From the NCBI GenBank assembly GCA_020062805.1, contig JAGUVP010000207.1, positions 1-13,199 of the forward strand: 13,199 nt of DNA, read 5' to 3'. The position numbers and the translations under genes were made by a program. This stretch comes from Candidatus Bipolaricaulis sp. Lineage in GTDB: Bacteria; Bipolaricaulota; Bipolaricaulia; Bipolaricaulales; Bipolaricaulaceae. The number at the start of each line of letters is the position of its first letter. The first letter of the stretch is position 1. Below are positions 6,427 to 13,199 of this stretch, in pieces. A model generated the notes under the pieces. The model saw only the letters and a list, made by a program, of their open reading frames with translations, ran no database searches and had not been told where the DNA came from.

Positions 6427-6774
6427 GAGGTCCTCAGCTTATCCGTCGAGCCGCCCGCCGTCACGGAGGAGACCTCTGCTACACGCGTCGCCGGGGCCTG
6501 GCACGAAGCCGTAAGGCTCCCCCAACAACCGGTGCACCAAGCACACGGGACGTAGAGGCTACGCTGGTCTACAACCTAATCTCTGCACGTTGCCTCTGGA
6601 GAACAGCTACCGAACTCGGCAAGGGGGGGCGTCCCAACTGACCCAATCGTCCAGTGCGTCTACATGAAGCAGAAGGGCGCTCACATCTGCTCCCTGGACG
6701 AGAGCCCAAGTTCATACGTGGTGGGATGAAGCGCTTGGTGGGCTGCGAACAACGATGTAGACTATGGTCCGCCC
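6427..6774. other. 348-bp intergenic stretch without a recognised gene
   Basis: It separates the divergent GNAT-VOC and methyltransferase genes. Both strands give only short, compositionally unconvincing frames. A perfect small hairpin AGCC-GTAA-GGCT with a GNRA-type loop lies near 6508-6519, and a G-run near 6624-6630. The right end carries the methyltransferase promoter. I recognise no RNA gene. Confidence 0.5.
6735..6763 (+). promoter_or_regulatory. Promoter for the methyltransferase gene
   Basis: TTGGTG (6735-6740) and TAGACT (6758-6763) are 17 bp apart. The -10 ends 11 nt before ATG 6775 and no Shine-Dalgarno is present, so the layout matches the near-leaderless arrangement at the left end of the window. 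Confidence 0.4.
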
Positions 6775-7587
6775 ATGGGCAACCTGCACGAAGCGAACCG
6801 CAGACACTGGGACGAGACCGCTGACAAATGGCAAGCGCTTGAGGATCGAGACGGTCTGTGGCGCCGCTGTGTGCACCACCCGGATCTGGCGTTCGACGGG
6901 GACTCTCTTGATCTGATCCGGGGGTGTCTTGGTCCGCTCAAGGGGCGGGATGTCTGCGTCATCGGGAGCGGCGACAACTGCGCCGCGTTCGCCCTCGCGG
7001 GGTGTGGGGCGAAGGTCACGTCTGTAGACATCTCCCAACGCCGACTCGACATCGCTGCCGAGCGAGCCGCCGTTCTTGGGGTTGAGATCAGCTTTGTGCG
7101 CTCCGATGCTGCCACGCTTGCAGAACTCGGCTCCGGGTGCTTCGACCTGGTTGTCTCTACAAACGGGTTTTTCGTGTGGATTTGTGACCCACGGGCAGTA
7201 TTCGATGCGGTCTACCGCGTCCTCCGCCCAGGCGGCTTCTACGTGTTCTACGACATCCACCCCTTCCTGAGACCCTGGGTTGTCGAGGACGGTGCGCTCC
7301 GGATGGAGAAGCCCTATGGGCAGGAGGGGCCGCTCCCTCGCACCGATGAGAGTGAGGGGTACGAGTTCCACTGGACGCTTAGTGGCCTCTTGCAGCCGCT
7401 CATCGAATGCGGGTTCCTGATGCGTCGGATTGACGAGGCTCCGCCGCGGAGTCAAAGGTTCTGGACCCCTGTGGAGTCCCGCCTGGATGGATCACATGAG
7501 GGAACTGCTAACAAACGCCAGGCGCCCTGTCCAAACCCACTGGCGGGGCTCCCGGCGTGGTTGGTTATCTGCGCGCAGAGATCCTGA
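6775..7587 (+). CDS. Class I SAM-dependent methyltransferase
   Basis: A 270-residue Rossmann-fold methyltransferase. SAM motif I is V60-CVIGSGDN (GSGDN instead of the usual GxGxG), the acidic residue ending beta-2 is D85 in SVDIS, and D111 in RSDAATL would contact the adenine. FDLVVS (123-128) and VLRPGGFYVFYD (149-160) complete the Methyltransf_11/25 pattern. The N-terminal segment (N-x-x-HWDE-x-AD-KW) is typical of small-molecule methyltransferases. The C-terminal part with YEFHWTLSGLLQPLIECGF is the usual cap region. Substrate is unknown. Start at ATG 6775: ATG 6764 is out of frame, no Shine-Dalgarno is seen, and a promoter lies 11 nt upstream. Neighbours are divergent or convergent single genes and give no pathway clue. 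Confidence 0.88.
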   Translation: MGNLHEANRRHWDETADKWQALEDRDGLWRRCVHHPDLAFDGDSLDLIRGCLGPLKGRDVCVIGSGDNCAAFALAGCGAKVTSVDISQRRLDIAAERAAVLGVEISFVRSDAATLAELGSGCFDLVVSTNGFFVWICDPRAVFDAVYRVLRPGGFYVFYDIHPFLRPWVVEDGALRMEKPYGQEGPLPRTDESEGYEFHWTLSGLLQPLIECGFLMRRIDEAPPRSQRFWTPVESRLDGSHEGTANKRQAPCPNPLAGLPAWLVICAQRS

Positions 7588-7666
7588 GGCGAGTGAGGTG
7601 AACGCCTGGCAGAATGTGAGGCGATCTTCCGGGGAAAGTGTTGACTCAATACGGGTTCTCCTCGCT

Positions 7667-7688
7667 GGGGAGAGACCAGGAACTCCCC
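7667..7688. terminator. Weak hairpin between convergent genes
   Basis: GGGGAG (7667-7672) pairs with CTCCCC (7683-7688) over a 10-nt loop, between the methyltransferase stop and the nrnA-like stop. No U-tract follows. The rest of 7588-7740 holds nothing recognised. Confidence 0.2.
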
Positions 7689-7740
7689 CTCGCATGCCAA
7701 GCCGGGTGAAGACATTATGGGAACAGGCTGTGCGGGCCTA

Positions 7741-8718
7741 CTACACCTTGAGGACCCGAACAGCACGGGGGATCACCTTGTGGATCGCATCCTGAACATC
7801 AGGAACCTTCAGAAGGCACCCTGCGGCGCGGGGGTGGCCACCTCCTCCTAGCGCCAGCGCGATCTCGCTCACATCCACGTGCGACTTGGAGCGCAAGGAG
7901 ACGTGGACCTCGCCCGGAGGCGACTCCACGAACAGAAGCGCCACCTCCACCCCGTGAAGGGCGCGCACCTCTCCCACGAACCCCTCTGCCTCCTGCTCGG
8001 TGCAGCCGGTCTCGGCGAGCATCGCCGCGCTCACCCACCCGTAGGCAACTTTCCCGTCCGCGGCCAGGGTCACAGTCTCCAACATCCGGGCTAGCAGCTT
8101 GAGCCCGTTGGGCGTCTTGTTCTCCAAGACGGCCGAGGCGATGCGCTGAAGGCTCGCGCCTCGTTTCACCAGTTCCGCGGCCACTTCCAGCACGCGATGG
8201 TCGCTGTTCCCGTACTTGAAGAACCCGGTGTCGGTGGCGATTCCCAGAAGGAGGATCTGGGCGAGTTCCTCGTCTATCGCAACGAGAGCCTTGGCGATCT
8301 CGTACACGATGAGAGCGGTGGCGGGGGAGTGGGGATCGCAGTAGTTGAGCCGGCCGAACCCCTGGTTCGTCTGGTGGTGGTCGAGGACGATGTCGGGCGC
8401 CTCTCCGCAGAGAAGGACCTGGGCATCGCCCAGCCGCGCGAGGTCGGAGCTGTCCACCGTGACCACCGTGTCGAACCGGAACTCCCCCAGGCTCTCCGGC
8501 GTGTGGATGAGATCCTTTTCGAGCAGGGGACGGTAGAACCACGGCACCCCGTCGGCGATGCAGCCCATCGCGGCCTTTCCCTGCCGCCGCAGGATCAAGA
8601 CCAACCCTGCCACGGAGCCGATGGCGTCGCCGTCCGGACTGGCGTGTCCGATCACAAGCACGCGCTGCGCCGAGCCTAGCCTGTCCATCACTTGCTGTAA
8701 CGTCGCACTGTCTGTCAT
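7741..8718 (-). CDS. nrnA: DHH-family phosphoesterase, NrnA-like (oligoribonuclease / pAp phosphatase)
   Basis: A 325-residue protein of standard NrnA length. DHH domain: G24-H25-ASPD29-GD31-AIGS, V-D89-SSD, the signature L-D113-H114-H115-QTN, and ATD163-TGFF, giving the full Mn-binding set. The C-terminal DHHA1 domain carries the substrate-binding GGGGHPRAAG (291-300). NrnA enzymes degrade 2-5-nt RNA left from mRNA decay and dephosphorylate 3'-phosphoadenosine 5'-phosphate in sulfur metabolism; cytoplasmic. c-di-AMP/pApA hydrolysis is another activity of close relatives, so the exact substrate is open. In many genomes nrnA sits next to rbfA and truB, but here it is alone. ATG 8718 lacks a clear Shine-Dalgarno; a weak TAGGCT hexamer lies at 8732-8727. 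Its upstream region holds a hairpin and the REP cluster. Confidence 0.9.
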   Translation of the reverse strand: MTDSATLQQVMDRLGSAQRVLVIGHASPDGDAIGSVAGLVLILRRQGKAAMGCIADGVPWFYRPLLEKDLIHTPESLGEFRFDTVVTVDSSDLARLGDAQVLLCGEAPDIVLDHHQTNQGFGRLNYCDPHSPATALIVYEIAKALVAIDEELAQILLLGIATDTGFFKYGNSDHRVLEVAAELVKRGASLQRIASAVLENKTPNGLKLLARMLETVTLAADGKVAYGWVSAAMLAETGCTEQEAEGFVGEVRALHGVEVALLFVESPPGEVHVSLRSKSHVDVSEIALALGGGGHPRAAGCLLKVPDVQDAIHKVIPRAVRVLKV

Positions 8719-8757
8719 CGCTGGCCAAGCCTACCCGCTGGCCTCCTGGTCGGCACC

Positions 8758-8789
8758 CGGGTCCCCACTGCGACCACCGACGGGACCCG
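8758..8789. repeat. Isolated hairpin upstream of the nrnA-like gene
   Basis: CGGGTCCC (8758-8765) and GGGACCCG (8782-8789) form a perfect 8-bp stem with a 16-nt loop. It is unrelated in sequence to the REP hairpins just downstream, and lies 40 nt before the nrnA-like start, so it could be an operator or part of a leader. Confidence 0.4.
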
Positions 8790-8824
8790 CGGGCATCCAT
8801 CTGCGGTCGAATCGTTGAGGGGAC

Positions 8825-8958
8825 GCAGCGTCGCAGCCCGTCTGCGACGGGCACCTGAGGTTTGCGTAGCGTCGGACCCTGCGTCCGACGTCGGCGTCGG
8901 GGATGAACCCCGACGCTACGCAATCCCGAAGGCCGTCGGGCATGAAGCCCGACGCTAG
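8825..8958. repeat. Cluster of four REP-like palindromes (BIME-like)
   Basis: Four short perfect hairpins in 130 bp: CGTCGCAG/CTGCGACG (8829-8849), CGTCGGAC/GTCCGACG (8870-8890), GCGTCGGGG/CCCCGACGC (8894-8916) and CGTCGGGC/GCCCGACG (8934-8954), all with 5-nt loops; the last two share the loop ATGAA. A tetranucleotide foot precedes each stem: GCAG and GTAG on the plus strand for the first two, GTAG and CTAG on the minus strand for the last two. The second and third face each other and are bounded by a 14-bp inverted repeat (8862-8875 / 8910-8923). This is the architecture of REP elements moved by RAYT transposases. A half copy (GCGTCGGGA) recurs near 9028-9036. Confidence 0.75.
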
Positions 8959-8965
8959 AGACCCT

Positions 8966-9190
8966 ATGCGAGATCTGCGTGGTCGAAGGCTCCGCGGACC
9001 GTTCACACAGGCTGCTAGCCAGGCAGCGTCGGGAGTGTTCCTCCTGCTGGTTTCGTCCGGGATGCTCGCCTGCACGGCAGTCAACAGCGCCGGGTACTTC
9101 GCCCAACGGCGCGCATGGCCGATGGTACCCATGTTCGCCGTGCTGCGTGTTCCTGTTGCGGTGGTCTTGGCACTGACGCTCTCCCCCTGA
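8966..9190 (+). CDS. Doubtful small membrane protein, 74 residues
   Basis: From ATG 8966 the frame gives a basic N-terminus (MRDLRGRRLRG) followed by two hydrophobic stretches, SGVFLLLVSSGMLACTAV and MFAVLRVPVAVVLALTL, which would make a two-helix membrane protein with both ends inside. There is no Shine-Dalgarno and no recognised family, and the frame begins just after a REP hairpin. It could equally be a chance open frame in repeat-rich DNA or part of an eroded mobile element. The following 9191-9342 holds nothing I recognise. Confidence 0.22.
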   Translation: MRDLRGRRLRGPFTQAASQAASGVFLLLVSSGMLACTAVNSAGYFAQRRAWPMVPMFAVLRVPVAVVLALTLSP

Positions 9191-9342
9191 CACACCCGAC
9201 ACCCGATCCTGAATGGCGTCACACGCCGACGAGCAGCGCCGTGGAGCGATCCGATCGGTGGGCACCTCGCCGCTTGCTGTGGGGTCTTCCGGATTGGGCT
9301 CCAACGTCGGCCTCTCCATGGCAAGAGCGAAACGGCAGGATC

Positions 9343-9444
9343 GTCCGCTTGACGTACAATGAAAGGCGATCGCACTCCAGTCTCGGCAACCGGGTGCCTG
9401 CGCACGACGCCGCAGAGCTGCTCGGCGCTGGAGCGACGGCGTGA
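9343..9444 (+). pseudogene. C-terminal remnant of an IS3-type (OrfB) transposase
   Basis: The frame reads VRLTYNERRSHSSLGNRVPA and on to a TGA at 9442-9444. YNERRxHSSLGxRxPA is the hallmark C-terminal motif of IS3-family integrase-type transposases (rve core end, just after the third catalytic residue region). The DDE core and the IS ends are absent upstream, so this is a scrap of an old insertion, sitting directly before the serine hydrolase gene. Confidence 0.6.
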
Positions 9445-9474
9445 AGTCGGCAGCGGCAACTGAAGGAGCGGGAG

Positions 9475-10560
9475 ATGAGAACAGGTATCGACGAAGCTTT
9501 CGTTCAGGACATCGTGCGCCGTATGGTCGACCGCAGGAACGTGTTCAGCGCCGTGCTGCGGGTGGAGAGCGGGGACGGTTCGCTCGCTCACGCATCCGCT
9601 GCCGGTGAGATGCGCGTCGACGACCGATACTTCATTGCCAGCGTCACCAAGCTGTACGTAACGGCGGTGGTGCTGCGGCTGAAGGACGAAGGCCGACTCC
9701 GTCTGGACGACCGGGTCATCGATTTCTTTCCCGAAGGGATGTTGGCCGGATTGCACGTCCTGAAGGGAGTCGACTACACTGGCGAGATCACCGTCGCGCA
9801 CCTCATGTCCAACACCTCTGGGCTGCAGGATTACTTCTTCGGGAAGACCGTCTCCGGGAAGTCGGCGGCAGATGAACTGCTGTCAGGAAAGGACGAGCCC
9901 TGGCCGCTAGGGCGCATCCTGTCCACAGCACGCACCCTCAAGCCCCGCTTTCCGCCAGGGCAACGCGGACACGCCCTCTACTCGGACACCAACTACGAGC
10001 TTCTGGGCGCGGTCATCGAGCGGGTGACGGGGAAGCCCATCGCCCAGGTGTTCAGGGATCTCATCTTCGACGAACTCGGGCTTCGGGACACGTATGCGTT
10101 CCAGAACGTGAACGATGACACGCCCGCACGGATCTACTACAGATCGCGGCCTGTTCGTCTCCCCCGGTATCTGGCTTCGGTCACCGCAGAAGGCGGCATC
10201 GTGTCGACCGCCGAGGAATGCATGCGCTTTCTGAAGGCATTCTTCACGGGGAGGTTCTTCCCAAGAGAGGAGATCGAGGGTCTGAAGCAGTGGAACTTGG
10301 TCCTCCGTCCCGGAACGTTCTTGTACGGCCTGGGCCTGGAGAAGATCTTCGTTCCCCGGTTCCTCAAGCCCTTCTTCCCTTACGGTGAGATCCTGGGTTT
10401 TTGGGGCCAGACCGCGGCGTTCGCGTGGTACAGTCCTCAGAACGACCTCTACTTCACGGGCACCGCGAACCAACTCGGCGGCCCCGGCCACCACGCGGCA
10501 AGCCAAGCCATCCTCCGGATCCTCAAGGCCCGGGCGAGGAGTCCCGTCCGAATCCGATAG
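9475..10560 (+). CDS. Serine hydrolase of the beta-lactamase/esterase (class C-like) fold
   Basis: A 361-residue Pfam Beta-lactamase protein. The nucleophile motif is S56-V-T-K59 (SxxK). The second motif is Y169-S-D171 in YSDTNYELLG; the class C YxN asparagine is Asp here, as in many esterases and D-amino-acid peptidases of this superfamily. The third motif region is G308-FWGQTAAF, replacing the KTG/HGG box. LMSNTSGLQDY (110-120) is the usual conserved loop after the first motif. Together these favour an esterase or peptidase over a true beta-lactamase. No signal peptide is visible: the N-terminus is charged, so the enzyme is probably cytoplasmic, unlike most penicillin-binding relatives. ATG 9475 has AAGGAG (9462-9467) seven nt upstream. 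It is preceded by IS debris and convergent with the flavoprotein gene. Confidence 0.88.
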   Translation: MRTGIDEAFVQDIVRRMVDRRNVFSAVLRVESGDGSLAHASAAGEMRVDDRYFIASVTKLYVTAVVLRLKDEGRLRLDDRVIDFFPEGMLAGLHVLKGVDYTGEITVAHLMSNTSGLQDYFFGKTVSGKSAADELLSGKDEPWPLGRILSTARTLKPRFPPGQRGHALYSDTNYELLGAVIERVTGKPIAQVFRDLIFDELGLRDTYAFQNVNDDTPARIYYRSRPVRLPRYLASVTAEGGIVSTAEECMRFLKAFFTGRFFPREEIEGLKQWNLVLRPGTFLYGLGLEKIFVPRFLKPFFPYGEILGFWGQTAAFAWYSPQNDLYFTGTANQLGGPGHHAASQAILRILKARARSPVRIR

Positions 10561-10574
10561 CCGACTCCAGGAAC

Positions 10575-10592
10575 AGCGAGGACGCGCTCGCT
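10575..10592. terminator. Weak hairpin between convergent genes
   Basis: AGCGAG and CTCGCT form a perfect 6-bp stem with a 6-nt loop, 15 nt after the serine hydrolase stop. There is no U-tract, so termination is uncertain. Confidence 0.22.
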
Positions 10593-10641
10593 GCCCTCCG
10601 GGCGTGATCAGTACGGCAGTCGTGCACCCCAGGTCCGCCTG

Positions 10642-11376
10642 CTAGGGTTGGGCCTGGCCGATCTGGTCATCCCAGTGGCGGTTGGCAACAGCCATGTACT
10701 CTTCATCCGTCGCCAACGGCAGGTGGATCTGCTCCACCGTCTCCAGGCTGACCTCGCCGCGCGTGACCATCTCCCGACCCGCCTTCCGCAGCGCCTCGCG
10801 GAACCGGGCAATCCTCGCCGCCACCTGGGAGTTCTCTCCCTCGGTCATCTGCAGCGCCTCTCCGCAGTTGCGGTACACCTCCAGGACGACGCTTCCCGGG
10901 TTCATCCTCTTCGCCACTGACAGGAACGCTTGGAGCACCTCAAAGTTGTGCTCGCCGGGAAAGCCGGAATTGACGATGAAGAACTGCCGAGGGAATCGCT
11001 TCACCCGCCCCTCGTGGTAGAACGTCCCGTCTTCGCTCCGTTGGATGTGCGGCGTCGCCAGGGGAAGAAAGCGATCCATGAAGTTCTTGAGGAGCCCGGT
11101 CATGTACATCCCGTACACGGGAGTCGCCAGCCCCACGTACTCGGACTCCAGATACAGATCAAGGAGTCCAGCCATGTCATCGTCCAGCACACACTGCCCA
11201 GGGGTCACCCCCCAGCAGTGGAAGCAACCCCGGCACTGTTGGATGTTCCGTTCGATCAAGAACACTTCTTCTACCTCGGCGCCCGCCTCGCGCGCCCCGT
11301 CGAGCAGCGGCTCGATGATCCGGTGACTGTTGCTGTTCCGTCCCCGTGGACTTCCGTTGAACACCGTTACTCTCAT
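10642..11376 (-). CDS. Flavodoxin-fold NAD(P)H-dependent FMN reductase with a Cys cluster
   Basis: A 244-residue protein. The N-terminal FNGSPRGRNSNSH (6-18) is the FMN phosphate loop of the NADPH-dependent FMN reductase / iron-sulfur flavoprotein group, and TPVYGMYMTGLLKNFMDR (about 85-102) is the conserved second flavin-contact region. Cys48, Cys51, Cys54 and Cys62 (CRGCFHCWG...GQC) form the compact cluster motif that in iron-sulfur flavoproteins binds [4Fe-4S]; related proteins use only some of these Cys, so a cluster is likely but unproven. Cytoplasmic; reduces quinones, flavins or other acceptors, substrate unknown. The C-terminal 60 residues are a helical extension. ATG 11376 has AGGAGG 10 nt upstream. 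It lies 79 nt after the ABC permease on the same strand, so it may be cotranscribed. Confidence 0.87.
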   Translation of the reverse strand: MRVTVFNGSPRGRNSNSHRIIEPLLDGAREAGAEVEEVFLIERNIQQCRGCFHCWGVTPGQCVLDDDMAGLLDLYLESEYVGLATPVYGMYMTGLLKNFMDRFLPLATPHIQRSEDGTFYHEGRVKRFPRQFFIVNSGFPGEHNFEVLQAFLSVAKRMNPGSVVLEVYRNCGEALQMTEGENSQVAARIARFREALRKAGREMVTRGEVSLETVEQIHLPLATDEEYMAVANRHWDDQIGQAQP

Positions 11377-11455
11377 CTGCGTTCTGCCTCCTTTTGGGGG
11401 TTCGCTCTTGATGCCGCCCCGGCTGCGGCCATCAGTGTGAGAGAAAATCTCAACC

Positions 11456-12664
11456 TCACCTCGCCGCGACCTGACTCCTGCGGATCCACCGCCACACCTC
11501 CCGCGGACTGGCCGACTTGCCGTACATCAGCATCCCCACCTCGAACACCTTGGCCGCAAGCCGGACGAGGAGGTAGTCCGTCAGAGCCAACACCGCCATC
11601 GTCGCCAGGATCTCCCAGAGGGGGACGCTCGTGACGGCGGTTCGGAAGAGCATCGTCGTCGCCGTGAACGGGGGAATGAACCCCATCGCCCGCACCCATC
11701 CCGCATCCGGAAACTGGATGATAAAGCTGATCACGAACAGCGGCACGGAGGGGATGATGGCGACCCAGCTCACCGACTGCGAGCCCGACTGCAGATCGCG
11801 CATCATCGCCCCGAGGAGGGCGTACATGCTTGCGCTGAACAGGTACCCGAGCACGAAGTACCCCACCGCGATGACGACGCTCTGGGGAGAGAGGGCGGTC
11901 CAGATCCCCGGAAGAAAGCGACTCGCCGCCACCAAGGCCGCCGCGGCCCACACCGCCACCTGCAGGATCCCGATCGCGCCGTAGCCGAGAACCTTCCCGA
12001 GGAGCAGATCCCGCGGCGTGATTGAGGACAGGAGGATCTCCACCGTGCGCGAGGTCTTTTCCGCGATCACCGAGTTCATGACCACGCCCGCGGTGATGAG
12101 GGTAGCCAAGACGAGGAGAAACGCCAGTCCGAACGAGACCGCGAAGTCCGCCACACTGCGTTCCCCCTGAACCCGAGGCTGCACCATCAGCGACACACCG
12201 GTGACGAGCGGCATCACCTCTTCGACCGGCAGACCGGCTTCGCGGAGTCGCACCGTGCGGATCGCCTCGTTAACGATCGTGCCAAGCCCCGCCGGGGGCG
12301 TCTCGGTGACACCGCGCACCCAGTAGGGAACAACGCCTTGGGCGAGACCCGCCTGGGAGACGAGTAGGACACCACCCAGTTCCTTCGCCAAGAGGGCTCG
12401 CTCCGCGGCGTCCGGGTCATCCACGCGCTGCAACGTGAACCGGGCACCATCCAACCGTTTCTCTAGCTCAGACCACACCGAGCCCGCCTCGTCCACCACG
12501 CCGATGGTCACAGTGCCTTGCCGAGAGAGGTTTTCCACGACGACCGGCATGACCACGGACAGCGTGATCAGCATGAGAGGAAACAAGAACGTGCTGAGGA
12601 GCACGGCCCGGTTGCGAAGCGTCTTGCGGAACTCCCACTGCGCCACGAGCAGGCTACTGCGCAT
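11456..12664 (-). CDS. ABC-2 type transporter permease (NatB/YhaP-like)
   Basis: A 402-residue integral membrane subunit. An N-terminal helix (about 21-45) follows the cytoplasmic QWEFRKTLRNR segment, then a large extracytoplasmic domain to about residue 175, then five or so helices. The motif IAEKTSRTVEILLSSITPRD and the following LLGKVLGYG are diagnostic of NatB/YhaP-type ABC-2 exporters, contacting the ATPase. Such systems export ions, drugs or envelope-damaging compounds; the substrate is not predictable. ATG 12664 overlaps the end of the ATPase gene by 11 nt, indicating translational coupling. A short hairpin TGAGA/TCTCA (11438-11452) lies just after the stop but is too weak to call a terminator. 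Confidence 0.88.
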   Translation of the reverse strand: MRSSLLVAQWEFRKTLRNRAVLLSTFLFPLMLITLSVVMPVVVENLSRQGTVTIGVVDEAGSVWSELEKRLDGARFTLQRVDDPDAAERALLAKELGGVLLVSQAGLAQGVVPYWVRGVTETPPAGLGTIVNEAIRTVRLREAGLPVEEVMPLVTGVSLMVQPRVQGERSVADFAVSFGLAFLLVLATLITAGVVMNSVIAEKTSRTVEILLSSITPRDLLLGKVLGYGAIGILQVAVWAAAALVAASRFLPGIWTALSPQSVVIAVGYFVLGYLFSASMYALLGAMMRDLQSGSQSVSWVAIIPSVPLFVISFIIQFPDAGWVRAMGFIPPFTATTMLFRTAVTSVPLWEILATMAVLALTDYLLVRLAAKVFEVGMLMYGKSASPREVWRWIRRSQVAAR

Positions 12665-13199
12665 CCGTACCTCCTCGCACGGCGGCCACGAAGATATCGT
12701 GCAAGGGTGGCCGCCGGATCGTGAACTCGTCCACGGGGAGGCCCTCCGGCAGACTCCTCACAAACGCTGCCGGCTCCACCCCGGCGGGGAGGCGCCCCCA
12801 CACGCGATCTCCCTCCCGCCGCACATCCAGAAGCCCCCCGAGATCGGTTGGCTCCACGGCCCCCGCGGAGATGCGCAGGGTCACCACGTGCTCGCCCGTG
12901 CTTCGCTGGATCTCAGCGAGCGTCCCGTACAGCACCCGCTGTCCCTTGTGCATGAGGAAGATCCGATCGCACAGTTCCTCGACGAGATTCATCTGGTGCG
13001 CCGAGAGCAGCACGGCCACGTTCTCGTCGCGCAACCGACGGATCAGGTCCTGGAACACCTCTTGGTTCACAGGATCCAGCCCGCTGAACGGCTCATCGAG
13101 CACAACCAGGGCCGGCCGGTGGAGCAGGGCAGCGATGAACTGGACCTTCTGCTGCATCCCCTTGGAGAGCTGTTCCACCCGTCGGTTCGCCCATTCCCC
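12654..13199 (-). CDS. ABC transporter ATP-binding protein, 5' end cut by right edge
   Basis: The last 181 codons are present; the Walker A region and start lie beyond the right edge, and the frame is open to the last base. Visible motifs in order: signature LSKGMQQKV, Walker B ALVVLDEPFSGLDP with its D-loop, and the H-loop LLSAHQM. After the nucleotide-binding domain comes a C-terminal extension of about 85 residues ending LHDIFVAAV, as in the DUF4162 tail of NatA-type ATPases. It powers the permease encoded by the overlapping downstream gene. The frame lacks any internal start that would give a full-length protein, so it is truncated only by the window. Confidence 0.9.
   Translation of the reverse strand, partial: GEWANRRVEQLSKGMQQKVQFIAALLHRPALVVLDEPFSGLDPVNQEVFQDLIRRLRDENVAVLLSAHQMNLVEELCDRIFLMHKGQRVLYGTLAEIQRSTGEHVVTLRISAGAVEPTDLGGLLDVRREGDRVWGRLPAGVEPAAFVRSLPEGLPVDEFTIRRPPLHDIFVAAVRGGTDAQ

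Noticed and set aside
6664..6729. 21-codon plus-strand ORF in the 348-bp gap
   Set aside because: No Shine-Dalgarno, no family resemblance and no conserved motif; it is well within chance.
8825..8958. CRISPR array
   Set aside because: The repeats are short individual hairpins with differing stems and orientations, no constant repeat-spacer periodicity and no cas genes.
7799..9319. Minus-strand frame of 506 codons
   Set aside because: It is an out-of-frame shadow of the nrnA-like gene extended through the REP region, Arg/Gly/Pro-rich and without motifs.
8731..9801. Minus-strand frame of 356 codons across the REP and IS3 region
   Set aside because: It passes through palindromic repeats and the antisense of the serine hydrolase start; no recognised family and no ribosome site.

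Overview
This is a GC-rich bacterial window with compact gene spacing, small operons and some mobile-element debris. I cannot place the host: no rRNA, tRNA or marker gene is present. The mix (MmeI-like restriction-modification protein, ArsR with a Cys-rich micro-protein, a RAYT-type transposase with palindromic repeats, HicB and IS3 remnants) fits an environmental, possibly uncultured, bacterium. Three genes have promoter-like hexamers only 10-12 nt before the start codon and no Shine-Dalgarno, so near-leaderless transcripts look likely. Other genes have clear Shine-Dalgarno sites.

Left part (1-2627). The left edge cuts a minus-strand MmeI-like (Type IIL) restriction/methyltransferase protein whose nuclease motif is intact. 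It diverges from a two-gene plus-strand operon: an ArsR repressor and an overlapping 39-residue protein with four Cys. A hairpin and the N-terminal remnant of a HicB antitoxin follow, and the remnant runs into the 3' end of a convergent TauE/SafE-type exporter.

Transposon region (2631-3748). A REP-associated-type Y1 transposase (HUH family) is bounded by perfect 15-bp inverted repeats. It sits between the TauE gene and a polytopic membrane protein gene (3765-4385), all on the minus strand. One end lies 10 nt from the TauE start.

Middle part (4386-8718). In order: a plus-strand CPBP intramembrane protease, a minus-strand GNAT-VOC fusion, a 348-bp stretch with no recognised gene, a plus-strand SAM-dependent methyltransferase, and a minus-strand NrnA-like DHH phosphoesterase.

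Repeat region (8719-9474). No firm gene is seen. The stretch holds four REP-like hairpins, a doubtful small membrane ORF, and the last codons of an IS3-type transposase.

Right part (9475-13199). A plus-strand serine hydrolase of the beta-lactamase/esterase fold faces a minus-strand block: an ABC-2 exporter (ATPase truncated by the right edge, permease overlapping it by 11 nt) followed by an iron-sulfur flavoprotein-like NAD(P)H reductase. The exporter genes are a clear operon. Most other neighbours look functionally unrelated. I see no full defence island; the most unusual items are the ArsR/Cys-rich micro-protein operon and the REP cluster.
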